From: Tetradesmus obliquus
Lineage: Eukaryota > Chlorophyta > Chlorophyceae > Sphaeropleales > Scenedesmaceae
Direction: 5' to 3'
Length of the DNA: 64,000 bases
NCBI GenBank assembly: GCA_030272155.1
Contig: CP126192.1
Coordinates: 1,088,501 to 1,152,500, forward strand
Part shown: one piece after another, positions 1 to 12,540 of the stretch
How positions within the stretch are numbered: position 1 is the first letter of the stretch
How the letters are laid out: each line of letters starts with the position of its first letter
Notes under the pieces: generated by a model
What the model saw: only the letters and a program-made list of their open reading frames with translations
Told to the model about the DNA's origin: nothing
Databases searched by the model: none
Made by a program: the position numbers and the translations under genes

Positions 1-379
1 AGCATTCTTTGATCACAGCTTGGAGTTGCTGAGAACGCAACGCGTCGCATGGACCGTGCATTGTGAAAGCTGTGTTACAGGTGGCAGGTTTGAATTTCGA
101 GATGTAACACACGTACATTGACGGGAGCGCTGATGAGACACCGCAAGTTGCTCTCGGCATTGCAAATAGACATCGTTGTAGCTGCAAGCTTCCGATATAG
201 AACGTAGCCGCGATACGTGCAGCATTCCTGTGCAATGTTGGTCCAATGCAAACGATCGACATGAGGCTGCATTGCTGCTTGAACTTGATATTATTCAGAG
301 TATTTACGTACTTGTTCTGCTAGCTTTGAAGACAGCCGGCGAGCAGGGCTTCATTGCTCGTTGTTAACAACAGCAGCAG
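1..379. other. Upstream flank, no gene seen
   Basis: No conserved coding segment was recognised on either strand. The overlapping short open frames have no family resemblance. The last part probably holds the 5' UTR and promoter of the BTB/BACK gene that starts at 380. Confidence 0.4.
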
Positions 380-3051
380 ATGGAGTTGGACCTGTGTGAC
401 CTGCTTGACAGGGAGGAGATGACGTGGCTGGAGATGCAGCAGGCCGGGTTCAATGTCGACCCTTTGGTGACAGGCTACTGCGGCGATGAAGTTGCAGTCT
501 GGGTACATGTTGAGGACTCGGCAGGGACCAGGAAGGAGCACGTCATCGCAAGCCCCAGCTACCTGCGCAAGTCAGGCTGGTTCCAGGCTGCGCTAGACTT
601 CAAAGAGCAGCAGCCTGAACAGATAACCGTGAGCGTTGCAGGATTGTGCTGGATGCTGTCTGCCAGTGCTCTTTGTGCTGTAGCAAATGCATGGTACGTG
701 CATTGCAAGTGAGCAAGTTGAACACCACAGCAGCGCAGAAACGTGACGCTGCATGGCGCAGCCTGCCTCTCTCAGCAATTGCCTTGTGAATGGGCTGCCC
801 TGCTGCATGCAATGGCTGCAGATGCATGTGAGCCAGCTGGAGGATGTGGAGCTGGGCGTGCTGCTGGTCAGCTGGCTGCACGATGGCGTCATGCCGCGCC
901 ACGTACGGCAGTGCCAGCACAGCCTGCTGGTGCTGCTGAACCTGGCGGGCTACTACCAGCTGCCCTGCCTGGTGGACAGCCTGCTCACCTGGCTGCTGGT
1001 GCAGCTGCACGGCCAGCCCGCATGGAGCACGCTGCTGTGAGTGCGCCAGGCTGGGCTGGACTATAGCTGCCGCCGGCACAGTGAGCAGGTGCTTGCAGGA
1101 TTTAGGTACAGCGCTGTGTGGCGCATGTGCGCCAGGTGGCAGCGACGTAGGAGAGAGTGAAGCAGATGACAACAGCGGGGGCAGGCAGCATGCAGGCAGC
1201 ACTGCAAGAGCTTGATGTCTGTGCACGTCACCAGGCAGAAAGGCACAGCCCACACAACACAGGCCAGCATTCCCTCCTCTGGTGCAGCTGCACAATGCAG
1301 CACGTTGCTCACCTCCTGCCATGCTGCTGCGTGCCTGCCCTGCAGCTACATGTGCAGAGCCAGCCCCGAGCCCTGGCTGTGTGCCAGCCAGCTGTTTGCA
1401 CCCGCCGCCAGCCTGGCCAGGGCCAAGGTGCTGGCTGCGCTGGCGCCCCACGACCTTGAGCTGCTGCAGCAGAGCGCACACGGCGCGAGCATGCTGCTCA
1501 CGCTGCCGTACGATGTGCTGCTGCAGCTGCTGCGCAGCCACGAGACGCGTGTGGCGGCTGAGAGCAGCGTGGCGGCGCTCATCACCACCTGGCTGGCGGC
1601 GCAGCCTGAGCCGGCGACCCCAGAGCAGCAGCTGCAGCTGGCGCACTGCCTACGGCTGCGCGGCATGCCCGCCTACTACCTGCAGCAGGTGGGGTGGGCT
1701 GGGGCAGTTGCTGGCCTGGCCGCTGCTGGCCTGGCCGCTGCCCAGGGGCCTGCTGAATGCAAGCAAAGCCAGCCTGATGTGCATGGTTGCTTAGGAAGTT
1801 GCACTGCATGCTTCTGCCAGCATCATGTCAGCGCAGCTGCGGTTCGTGCATCAGCAGGTTTTGCAACAACAACTTCATTGTGTTGCTGCATGTGTGCAGG
1901 TGCTCCCGCAGCTGCGCTGGTGGACCGAGGCGATGGGCACAGGTGCGGGCAGGACCCTCTTTCTGCAGAGCTTTTGGTTTCTACACTGGTTCTGTAGCAT
2001 TGATGCTTGACATTGACAACTTTTTCGCTTTGGGTCTGCAGGCCAAACAGCAGATCACCGGTTGATGTTGATGTGGTAGCTAACCATTCCAGCAGCCATG
2101 CAGTCACACCCAGGGAGCACAGGTGAGTGACAAGCTGCATGCTCAGGGTGTGGTCCCAGCAAAAGTGGGAAAGGTCAGCTGCACTGCGCATGTGCTGGTG
2201 GTGCTCGTCGCCATGCCTCCTCAGGGCTGACCGTGTGTGCTGCCCACCCTGTGCTGCCTGTCACTGCAGCTGCATGCAAGGCGCAGTACTGGCTGCAGGT
2301 CTGCAAAGAAGCAGAGCAGCAGCAGCTCAGCCCCTGCTGCAGCAGCCCTGGCAGCAGCACCGGCAGCGACTGCAGTGACAGCAGCAGGTACAGCAGCCGC
2401 AGCAGAAACAGCGACACCAGCAGTGCAGTGCGCCGGGCGCTGGAGCGCAAGCTCAAGGCAGCCAAGGCAACGCCTGAGGAGACGCACACCTGGCTGCTGC
2501 TGCTGCGGGACCCGCGGGCGCCCTCTGCGGTGAGCCAGCTGCAGCTGACAGCCAGCCTGGAGCTGCAGCAGCTGGCCCAGGCGTATGCAGACAGGCCTGC
2601 AGTGGGTGACGCCCGCTGGCAGGGCGCCGGCTACCACGCCTTTGCGGGGCTGGAGTGGCAGCTGTGCTGGCGGCTGGCGCCCGGGCGCGTGCGCGGCAAG
2701 CTGGGCCTGCAGCTGCACGTGGGCGTGGTGTTCAGCCTGGCCACGGAGCAGGGGCTCACCGGCACCCTGGTGCGGCTGCCCACCCCGGTGCTGCACCACA
2801 GCCGCGCAGTCGTGCCTGGCGGCAGCGCGGTCACGCGCGCACAGGCGGCGGCTGAGGGCTGCGACCCCTGGCAGCAGCTGGCTGTACTGAAGCAGGGCGG
2901 CGTGCTGGCCTGCAGGGAGGTGCTGCCGCTGCGCCTCAGCTGCGAGGGGCGTGGCTGGGGCGAGGCGGAGCGGCGCTGCCTGGCGCCGCTTCTGGACGAT
3001 GACAGCGGCAGGCTGGAGCTGGTGGTGGGCGGCATCTGTGATGTGCAGTGA
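380..3051 (+). CDS. BTB/BACK-domain protein (spliced)
   Basis: Probable substrate adaptor of a CUL3-type ubiquitin ligase, by family knowledge only. Exon 1 (380-628, ATG at 380) encodes the start of a BTB fold: a VAVWVHVED strand, then HVIASPSYLRKSGWFQAAL. The exon from about 759 to 1036 carries the BTB helices (LLVLLNLAGYYQLPCLVDSLL). The exon from about 1343 to 1686 is BACK-like and helical (HDLELLQQSAHGASMLLTLP, then YDVLLQLLRSHE). A C-terminal exon ending at the TGA at 3049-3051 has a beta-rich region (WQLCWRLAPGRVRGKLGLQL) after a Ser/Gln linker. Donors at 629 (GTGAGC) and 1037 (GTGAGT) are good. The small exons between 1.9 and 2.3 kb could not be phased with certainty, so the middle of the protein is unresolved. 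The ligase role is inferred and no substrate is visible. Confidence 0.7.
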
Positions 3052-4151
3052 GCAGGGTGGGGTGGGGCGGTGGTGTGTGCAGTATGGACAGTGCTGGAGG
3101 AGGGGTACTTTGCAATCGTGCAGTGCTGCAACCACTAGTTGTTGGTTGCGTTGATGTGCTTCAGCATGTGAGGAAGTTGTGCATGGTGTACATGGAACCG
3201 TTGTGCATTGTATATGTAATTGTGGTGGCATGTGCAGTTGTATGAGGCGTATGTGTGAATCGACAGGGCTGAAAAGCAGGCTGTGAGCAGTGCTGCTGTG
3301 GTTGATTGCAGTTGGGTGTTCTTGCCGAGAGGACATGAGCAGTAGCATCGAAAATCCTCAGCAGCAGACCTGCATGGCTGCACGATATGGTGCTTGGGGC
3401 CGGAGCTCTTAATTCGGGTCCACAGTTGCTGGCTTGGTTTGTCCATGTTGTATTTATTGGACAGTGCTTTTGGCCCTTTTTGTGGCAGGTTGTGGGGCTG
3501 TTTGTGGCAAGAGTTTCAAATGTGGTGACTGCGGCATGTTCCATGCAGATTCATGGCGCATGTGTCAGCCTGGTAGGTTTCAGTTTGCTCGGGTGGGGCA
3601 TGTATCACCTGAACACGCATTCGATGCGCAGCGCAGCAGATGGTTTTACATGGTGCAAAAACATGCATTGGGGCATAGGCCAGTTGCTGGAACGTGCATG
3701 CCTTTGCCGCACGCCACCCGCGTGTTTGAAAGATTGTGGTGGTAGAGTGTGGACGTCAGCAGGTGGTGTTGGTGGTTTTCTAGACACCCAGGCCGTCAGG
3801 CTGGGATCCCCCAGCTTTGCCAAATGTCGCATGATTGAAAGGCACAAGGAAGATTTTTTGAACTGTATGACACCACAACTTCGTCCTTGTCCTCCCCCAC
3901 GGCATTACCATGTTACAAACAATGCAGTCCTGCCCCAGGAACTGGCCAGTACGCCAAGCCTGCCGTGCATGAGGGCCGACCCAACTACGGCAACAGCAAC
4001 ATTGGCACACCACCCAACTGAGCCACCCGAGCAAGCACGCCTCACCGCAATGCAGCAGAACGCAGTGTGCGGGTGGCGCTGTACAAGTGCATAATGCTTG
4101 CTTGTAAATGTCCGACCTGCATGCACACTGTAGCTCTTTATACAAGTTGTA

Positions 4152-4229
4152 CTGCCAGTACAGCAGGAGGAGGCTTTGTCACACATGGAGCTGCCAGTGC
4201 AGCAGGAGGAGGCTTTGTCACACATGGAG
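4152..4229. repeat. 39-bp tandem duplication
   Basis: Two head-to-tail copies of a 39-bp unit (4152-4190 and 4191-4229) differ by one base at unit position 9. A third copy begins and breaks off after about 9 bases. It is intergenic and no function is seen. Confidence 0.9.
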
Positions 4230-4446
4230 CTGCAAGTGTGGATGTTGACGCCCGACATACACAACACATATCTCGCTGTATGTACCTGACTGACTCAATC
4301 AACAACGAACAATTACCTCACTGCAACTCAACACTTCGAGGATTGTGGAAACCATTGCTGAACATTTAGGAAGCCTCCTAAGCTGAAGCCCTACATTTTG
4401 TGACACACGAATGCATGCATGCAGAATGCAAATCATTATTACAGCA

Positions 4447-4550
4447 ACCCACAGAACAGTGTTGGCAGAGCACCAGTATCATATTTGATGATCAAGCCCA
4501 GGATTGCCAGAAAACGAGACCCACAGAACAGTGTTAGCAGAGCACCAGTA
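4447..4550. repeat. Spaced 32-bp direct repeat
   Basis: A 32-bp sequence beginning ACCCACAGAACAGTGTT occurs at 4447-4478 and again at 4519-4550 with a single change. The 40-bp spacer is unrelated. It is intergenic and of unknown origin. Confidence 0.85.
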
Positions 4551-4711
4551 ACAATCACTGAGTGCAAGACAATCTGCATTGGTCCGTTCCGTGCGCAGTA
4601 GCTTGCAGCCCCTGCCGCAGGCAGTGCGCAGATCACGCGTGCCGCACAGCACTGCTGCAGGACGGCAGCGCTCTTAACATCATGGCCTGTGCACATATAC
4701 AGCGGACACCC

Positions 4712-5669
4712 CTAGCCATACGTGGCAATGCTGCCTGCAGGCGTGGTGGCATTCCCTGCACCACTGCCGTTGACAGCACCGCCACCGCCTGTGCCGCTGC
4801 CAGGTGCGGCAACGGGCTGGGTCCCTGGCGGCACCGCCCATGCAGCAGAGAAGGTTGGCGCGTAGCTGCCGTTGAAGGGCACGCTTGCTGGGCGCGGCAT
4901 GCACTGCTGGCGCAGCGGCACGCCAACGTGCGGCTGGATGCCGCGCCGCGCCGCAGTCAGGGCATCAGCGCCGGTGATGCTGACCAGGGCGATCATGTCG
5001 TCCCTGCCCAGGCCTGCCTGGCTGGCCGCCAGCCCAGACAGGGCCCCGGCACCAGCAGCAGCAGCATGGCCAGGGGCAGTGCCGTTGGCAGCTGAGCCGT
5101 TGGCGGCTGCCGCAGCCAGGCTGAACGTGTGGTCGCCAGCCGCTGCTGCCGCTGCAGCCGCCTCTGCCTGCTGCCTGGTGAGTGCTGGCATGTAGACCAT
5201 GTCGGGCTGGCTGGCTGCTGCCGACTCGTCAAAGTAGTTGAAGGGCCGCAGCCAGAAGCTGAGTGCTGGGCCGCTGGTGGGCGTGACGGGGGCGTCTGCG
5301 GCGGGGGGAGGGGGGCACAGCAGGGGCAGTGTATACAGGTGAACAATCCACATGCTGCCTGGCTACCATGTGCGTGCACATGCGCATGTGCAACTCACAG
5401 TTGAACTGGGCTGTGTACCAAGCAGAGACAACCGCAGCGTTGGTCACGAACACGGCTTGCTGTCACCTGCAGGTCCACGTCAAAAAATGGATTGGCTACT
5501 ACTGCTGACAGCAGCACTCATTGTTGCTACATGGCTCTGTGACTGTCAGCCAAGCTGCACTGAGTCTGCCAGCACCAGCCACGCGTCGCACCGCACCTTC
5601 TGCTCCTGGCAGGTGCTGCAGGCCGCTGGTCACCCACAGCACCAGGTCCTGCTGCACAATGCTGTCACC

Positions 5670-5703
<34 letters not shown>

Positions 5704-8193
5704 TTGTTGCTGCTGCCGTCTGGCTGTGACGCCTCCAGCAGTGTGTCAAAGTTGACGATGGGCGCGTATGGCAGCGGCTGGTTGAGTGAGGAGCTGCTGG
5801 CGGGCTCAGCCTCACGCCGCGTCGTCACAGCAACCTGCGGCAGCCAGCAGCAGTGCGGGGCCGGGGGCATGCTGTACGACCATTGGCAGCTGCACACGTC
5901 AGCAGCAAACGGCTATCACCAGGCTGCACACACAGCAGCTGGGCAAAATAAGTGCCACCTTCAGAGCGGAGTGGTGGTATACCAGATGTGGCTGCATAGC
6001 TCTGTGTTGCCGGGCTCACCACCAGGCGCCCCACCCACCTTGTACTTTGACCACGCGAAGCCCTGGCTGTTGCCAAACTTGTCGGCAGGCGGCAGCACCT
6101 GTTGCGTGCTGTAGGTGTGCTGCAGCCGGTAGCCACGCGCGCTGCCCCACCTGGCACGTGTGCAGCGGCATCAGCAGCAGAGGCATCAGTAGCAGGGTCA
6201 GCATGTGGCACCACTTCAGCAGTGTTGCAATCACTGCTGCCACTCTGCTGTTGTGCCACAAGAAGGATCATGTTGCATGAAATGCAGATGCGGAGGAGTG
6301 GAGCAGAGTTCCTGCATTGCAGCAGCACTGGTGCTGGCTGTACTACCCCGTGTGTGCGCCGCACCTGTTGGTGGCGTTGGCGTTGATGATGTAGAACAGC
6401 CCTGGGCCATGCGCCTTGTCGGGCTGCGCCTTGCTGGAGCCATTCCATAGCAGGGTCGCCTCGCCCTCACTGTCCGGGAAGGACTGCGCCACGCGCTTGG
6501 AGAACCAGGGGGTGCCACCGCCAAAGCTGTGGCAGCACGGGACAGCATACGGCAGGATGTGGCAGCACAAGCAAGGGTGAGGCAGCGGAGGCAAGCACAG
6601 CTAGACCGACATGAGGGCAGGCCTGGCTTCTTGCAGTGTGGCTGACCAGGGGGTACAGCCTGAGCCGAGCAGCTGTGCTGACGTTTGCAGCCACAAACAT
6701 GCAGCGTTCATAACGCTCCTGCCGGCAAAGCCATGCATCTCCTCAGCCGCAGCTGAATCAGTGTGCGTGCTCACCCCTCGGCCCCTGGGCGCTCCTGCAG
6801 CTCCACGCTGTCAATGCGGATGCTGTTGGGCGTGCCCGCGATGTCTGCGTCCACCTTCCAGTGCAGCAGGTGGTCGTGGATGGTGCCCGAGTTGTGGGGC
6901 GAGTAGGGGTAGCCGTACGTGGAGCCCTGCTGCGCCCTGGGCAGGCCAGAAGCAGCGCGGCAACCACCAGGGTATGTTTTGTTCGGTTGTGTTCAGCCCA
7001 GCAACGGTGCATCTCCATGCACGCAGACACAGCCAACAGCACAACACACATGTTGCACGACATGTGCCACAGCAAGTACATGGCAGCGCCTACTTGACAG
7101 TGCAGCGGCTGCATTGCAAGCCCAGCTGGTGCTGTGCCAGTAGGCGTGCTTTGTTCACAAGCGCAGCTATCTGCTGGTGCGCTGCCCCAGCCAGGCTCAC
7201 CTGCTGTACCAGGAGGACTGCACGTAGCCTGTGGTGTGCACAGCCACCTCTATGCTGCCGTCAAGGTGCAGCCGCAGGTCCTGGCATCAGCAGCAGCAGC
7301 AGCACGCGGAGGCAATGCACCAGACAAGCAATTGTGTGTTACACATACACTGACAGTTTGTGGCACAGAAATTGTGCAATGAGCAGGGTGTAGGTTGACG
7401 TCAGCACCAGCAGGCGGCTGCACAGCGTACTGCAACAGGTGATCAACCAGTCTGTGGCTGACACGTGGCACTGGATGACATTGACATCCCGACTCATGCC
7501 GCCAGCGGCAGCACATGCACTTGCTCAATCACAGCCATACATGCCATGTAATCCAGAGCAGCCGACAGCTGTTGTAGACAAGCACCAAGCTTGCTGCTGC
7601 AGACACAGTGTCGCACACATGCACATGCCACGGCGCCTTCAGTGCTTGGCCTGCTGGCCATGCTATGTCATGGGGCCTGACGGCCCTGCAAAGAAGTCAC
7701 CAATGGTTTGCAACATCACCAGGCACCGCAGCATGCACTTCATGTTTACATGGTCACAACTCAAGGCAACAAGTCTTCGCTGCACAACAGCCAGCAGCTG
7801 CCTGCCCTGCTGTGCTCACCGCGACGTAGTCGTAGTTGTACACGGCGCTGATGCTGCGCAGCACCAGCACACTGCCCGGCACCGCGCCATAGTAGGCGGG
7901 GCTGCCCCCCGCATCAGCCCAGTGCCGCAGCAGAGGCTGGCCCAGAGACAGCTCAAACACGCACACCGCGTTGCTGCAGGCAGGCACAGCAGGCAGCCGT
8001 TGCACGCAGCAAGTGTTGAATATGTGTGCCGCAAGGGTGCTTCAGTCAGTCAGGAGCATGGGCGGCATATGTTTGCGTGCACGCCAGCTGCGCAGCAAAG
8101 TTGCACTGCTGCAGTGCTGGGCTGCCGGCACTTGTATAAAGGCAAAGTATAGCAGCAGGCTGGGCTGGCTGGTTCTAGCCGGCTGCCTGGGCT

Positions 8194-8229
<36 letters not shown>

Positions 8230-11200
8230 ACCGCGTGAGCTGCGGGCCGCTGTTGAAGGACACGGGCAGGTCCATGAAGGCGGCGTTGCTGGGGCAGTCC
8301 AGCCCCGCCGCCAGCTCCTTGTAGGCCGCGCCCATGCCCCAGTGGCCGTCCAGGTACTGCGTGTGGGCCTGCGTGGGAGAGGGCCCGCCATAGCCCGCGT
8401 ACGCCTCCTGCAGCAGCAGCAGCAGCAGCTGCGTCATGTTTACACAGGAAACCGGCAACCTCAATGGTGGCACATCCATGGAAGGTTCAAGGTGGCTGCA
8501 GGGCGCTGGCGCCCCCCCCCCCCCCCACACACACACACCTGCAGGCTGAGCTCCCACAGCAGCCGCTCCCCCCTGAAGCGCACGTCCCAGAAGGACAGCC
8601 CAGCAGTGGGGCTGTGGCCCAGCGCCAGGCTCCACCCCATCCAGCCCTCCACGCCCAGCCCAGAGGCAGACAGCCGGAAGCGCCGCCCGTCAGGCTCGTA
8701 CTGCAGCGGCGGGCGCGGCGCGCTGGCGGGCGGCACGCCGCCAGCTGCAGCTGCTGTTGGGGTTCCATCAGCACCGCGCGGCACAAACGTGGAGAACAGC
8801 GCATCTTTGGGGTCTGCAGGCGGTGCAGCACCAACGTTTGCAGGCAGTTGGTATGGCATCAGCGAATGTTCACAGCAGAGCTCCATGAAGCAGACAGCTG
8901 TAGCTAGGCCGCATGCCTTGATCGGACACGGTTGCCAGCATGTTGGACACCTGCTAGGGATTCATGCATCAGCAGGCACACAACTGTTGTGACAGACCCG
9001 TGCCACACTGCGGCATCAGGCGCATGCAGCACTGGTGCTGGCAACACACATGCTAGGGGGGCTGCTGCAGCAGCAGGCTGCGCACCTGGGGAGGGCAGGT
9101 GGAAGCTCCTCAGCAGCTCCAGGGCAGCAGCGTCGGCACCAGGCGCACTGCCGTTGCTGCTGCTGCTGTTGGCGCTGCTGCTGTTGGCCCTGCTGCTGTT
9201 CCAGGCTGCCGCCAGGGCCTGCGGCGAGGGCCACAGGGTGCCCCCCAGCCAGGCCTGGCCAGCGGCCCAGCCCGCTGGGTCTTCTGTGCTCACGTCCAGC
9301 TGCAGCTCCAGCCCCACTGTGTGCAGGTGGTGGCCCTCCTGCAGCGCAGCAGCAGCAGCAGCAGCAGCAGGAGGGGATGATGCAGCCGATGGCGAGGTGG
9401 TTGCTGCACGTCTACTGCAGCGGCAGCGCCTAGTGCACCAGGACACCAAGGCAGCAGCTATGGTTTGCTGCAGTCATCAAAGAGCCAGTGTATTGCTGCA
9501 GGTGTGCTACAGGGATCAGCAGAAACCCCAGCAGCCCAGGTGGGGCGCCCGCTGCTGGAACCACCACCAGCAGGGCTGTAGGGCTGCAGGGCAGCAGGGC
9601 AGCAGGGCGGCAGCACCCCTCCTGCCCCTCACCAGGTTGCGGTAGAAGAAGATCCACAGCCAGCGCTTGCCATCAGTGCTGCCGGGCCCCACCCTGCTGC
9701 CGCCAGCAGCAGCCGGCCCAGCCCCAAAAGGTGCCCCCAGGCTGTACACCAGGCAGCGGCTGCCACAGGTGCTGCCCTCGTCGTAGTACCAGCCGTCAAA
9801 GGCCTCCCTCATGAGAGGCAGCAGGGGCGCGGCTGCGCTGTTGATCAGCAGCGCAACCCTGCTCAGAGCAGGACAGCAGCAGCACACAGAGGTTGTGACG
9901 CGTGCAGAAGAGTGTGCCGGCTTGCAAGTGTGCCATCAGCCCCACTGGACTTGCTGTTGGGATGTAGACGCTGCCCTGCAAGCAATTTCCTTGCTGCATG
10001 ACAGAGGCATGCAATGGGTATGTAAAACAGCTCAGCAAAGCAGACGCCACAGTCCGGTTAGCATGATGCACCTGGATGCTGCCTGCTGCTGCTGCTGCCG
10101 CCTCCCACCTGTTGGCCTCTGGCCCTGAGTAGGGCCGCTGCAGCCAGCCAGCAGTGTCCACCTGTGCGCTGAGCGGCACATACGACCAGTTGCTGGGCTG
10201 CGGCAAAGGGCCCACAGCAATCTGCACGGCAGGCCAAGACAAGGGGCAGCAGCAGCAGCAGCAGCAGCAGCAGGCGAGAAAGGCATCGCTCACGATCACT
10301 GCAGGTGCGTATGCAAGCTGCAGCCTGCGAGTGCTGGCAACTGTGGCCACTAAGCTGGTCTGGCAGCATCGTTGCTTGTCTTTGTGGTGACAACTCGTGG
10401 TGTAGGTGGTGCGCTGCGCACTGCATCAGCAATGGAGGCCAACTGCACAGCTGTGCACAGCAGCTGGGTGCTGGGGCGCGGTGCTGCTGCGCCAGCCAGT
10501 GCACCTGCGCCACCCTGGGCGGGTGCTGCCTTCCCTGGATAAGCATGGCCAGCGCAGTGCGGGGAGGCTGCGGCAGCAGAGGCGGCGGCGGGACGCTGCT
10601 GCTGTTGCCGCCAGAGGCTGCTGCTGCCAGCTGGTCCTGCTGCTCCAGCCATGCACTGGCCTGTTGCTTGTTGGGGGGCTGCAGCTGCATCCATGCCACG
10701 AAGTTGTCGTTGTTGTCTGCTGCCTCGATTGGTGTTAGGTTGAGTGTTGGCTGTGAGAACAGGAACGCATACACTGCAGCGGGCGGCAAGAATAGCAGCG
10801 TCAGCCAAGGCACAGTACTGGGGCTGACAGCTGCTACAACCACAATCTGCCTATGTATGACAAGGAGGGGAGTGATCGCAAAAGCAAGGCAGCAACTGTG
10901 TGCAGTGCTGTGTGTGCATGGCAGCGAGTTGCCACCAGCGAGTTGCCAGCTGCACCCGTGGCACTGCATGGAGCGCAGGGCAGCTGCCGATGGGCACAGA
11001 TGCAACACAAGCGCATGTAGCTGGGCAAAAATGCTTGACATGCTGTTGCATTGCTGCGCCCCCTCCCACCTGCCAGCATCTCATCCATGGTGAGGGGGTC
11101 AAACAGGCCAGGCGCAAACATGACCTGCGGCGGCTCCGTCGCATTGCTGCTGTTCCCAGGGGGCAGCAAGGAGGCACCTGCAGCACGAGTAGCTGCTGCA

Positions 11201-11374
11201 GCTGCGGCTGCGATTGCCGCTTGGCGGTCTGCTGCAGTGGCGCCGCCGTGCTCAGCTTGGTTGAAGTCGGCGCTGAAGGTGACGTTAGCTGCGCTGCTGC
11301 CGTTGCCCACCTGCATCACGCCGCCAGCTGTTGCTGCCTCGTCAGCCCAGGCAGGGCAGAACCTGATGACTTGA

Positions 11375-11411
<37 letters not shown>

Positions 11412-11945
11412 GGTTGGTGCTTGCTGCAGTGCTGGCTGGTGCACTGCTGTTGCTGCCGGCTGCCGTAGTGTTTGGCTGCTGCAGCAGCTGGCGCCTGGCA
11501 GCAGCCTTCACAGAGCTTGGCCCAGCAGGGATGCCTGGAGGCAAGTCAAGTGCAGGATTGCTGTGCTGTGCATGGTGCGAGTGTGGCCCAGACTGCACAG
11601 CCCCACTGCTGCCCGCTGGCTGCTGATGCTTCCACCAGGAGGGTGGCTGCTGCGGGGTGGCCTCTGGCAGGTGGAGACGCCCCCGCGCTAGCAGGTGCGG
11701 CCGGCCAGCTGCATGCAGAGCAGCTGCTTCGGTTTAGCATCTATGCAAGTATGAAATTCAACTCAAGGATGCACGATATGGCTGTGAGTGACTGCTGCAG
11801 TGCAGCAGCAGACCTGAAGGAAAGCGCATGTCACACCTGCTGGGCACCAGGGACATAGGCGTGCAGTTGCAGCAAGCTTCACCTCACCTGTGAAGCTGCC
11901 AGTAAAGGGAAGCAGCACAACAATGAGTGGGAGTATCACGGACAT
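4712..11945 (-). CDS. Copper amine oxidase, secreted (spliced)
   Basis: Oxidises primary amines to aldehyde, ammonia and H2O2 using copper and the tyrosine-derived cofactor TPQ. Exon 1 (11945-11888) encodes a signal peptide, MSVILPLIVVLLPFTGSFTG. Exon 2 (11689-11070) joins in phase and holds a poorly conserved Asn/Ser/Ala-rich N-terminal part with many N-glycosylation sequons. Later exons contain, in order: the N2/N3 domains (YSGPEAN; GKRWLWIFFYRNLV); barrel strands (GWMGWSLALGHSPTAGLSFW); the catalytic-base region QYLDGHWGMG with GLDCPSNAAF; the TPQ site VYNYDYVAV near 7.8 kb; the copper ligand pair HDH (TIHDHLLHWKVD) near 6.9 kb; DLVLWVTSGLQHLP, which carries the third copper His, near 5.6 kb; and the C-terminal WLRPFNYF. 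The stop is the TAG at 4714-4712. All catalytic residues I can place are present. The tail after WLRPFNYF is a long Ala/Gly/Asn extension. Family identity is certain; several exon ends are approximate. Confidence 0.93.
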
Positions 11946-12540
11946 GGCGTGCTCGAGCTTATCACGCGCCGCTGCGACTCATAGTCTCCTTGTGCAGCGT
12001 GGCATGTGGCAGCGGCAAGTTCCTTCCAAGAAATTGCATAAGGTAAATGTGTCCGGGTCGTCAGACGCATGCTGGGCTGTTGTCCGATGTAGCAACCTTG
12101 GACGGGCAGCTCCGAAGCACTGACGGTTGCTCCAGGGTATGGTGCAACTGCTGCCGGTGCGGCTTGTTATGGGCTGGTAGGATGCTTCCGGCGGCTCTGA
12201 TCATGGTATCATTCCCGACGGCATGATCGCACCGATCCACATTTCGTAGCTACTGTGGCTGTCAGCTGCAGGACAAGCATGCACGGGTTGGCCCTTGATC
12301 CTTCAGTAATCAATCTTGAGCTCATGGTTTTGCAAATTCTCAGTTCTTGGTTGTCTGGATCTACTTCTTGGGGCTGTTATTCGTTTCTCGATGGACGTCC
12401 TGGGAGGTTGAGGTAACACCTCTCACTCAGGTTTGAACGCTAAGTGACAACTCTGTCTTTGCATGTACTTCGTGAGCAGCCACGCCGTCTCGACTTTGAC
12501 TGACACGCATTTACGTTCTATGTCACCCGCTATTTGCACC
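11946..12540. other. Divergent promoter region (amine oxidase / SAP gene)
   Basis: About 600 bp between the start of the copper amine oxidase gene (-) and the tentative start of the SAP-domain gene (+). No coding segment was recognised. It presumably contains both promoters, but no specific element could be identified by eye. Confidence 0.35.

Larger units (their letters stand above)
3052..4711. other. Intergenic region between convergent genes
   Basis: This 1.66 kb lies between the 3' ends of the BTB/BACK gene (+) and the copper amine oxidase gene (-), so it should hold both 3' UTRs. It is less GC-rich than the genes. A 235-codon open frame at about 3387-4094 (+) resembles no family and looks like chance. 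Two small repeats (4152-4229 and 4447-4550) are listed separately. Confidence 0.5.

Noticed and set aside
600-1646. Minus-strand 348-codon frame opposite the BTB/BACK gene
   Set aside because: Shadow of CAG/CTG-rich coding sequence; the plus strand has the conserved BTB/BACK segments and splice donors.
2221-3348. Minus-strand 375-codon frame
   Set aside because: Antisense shadow of the last BTB/BACK exon, with Gln/Ala/His bias and no motif.
3387-4094. 235-codon plus-strand open frame
   Set aside because: Composition is not like the neighbouring genes, no motif is present, and it lies in the expected 3' UTR region between convergent genes.
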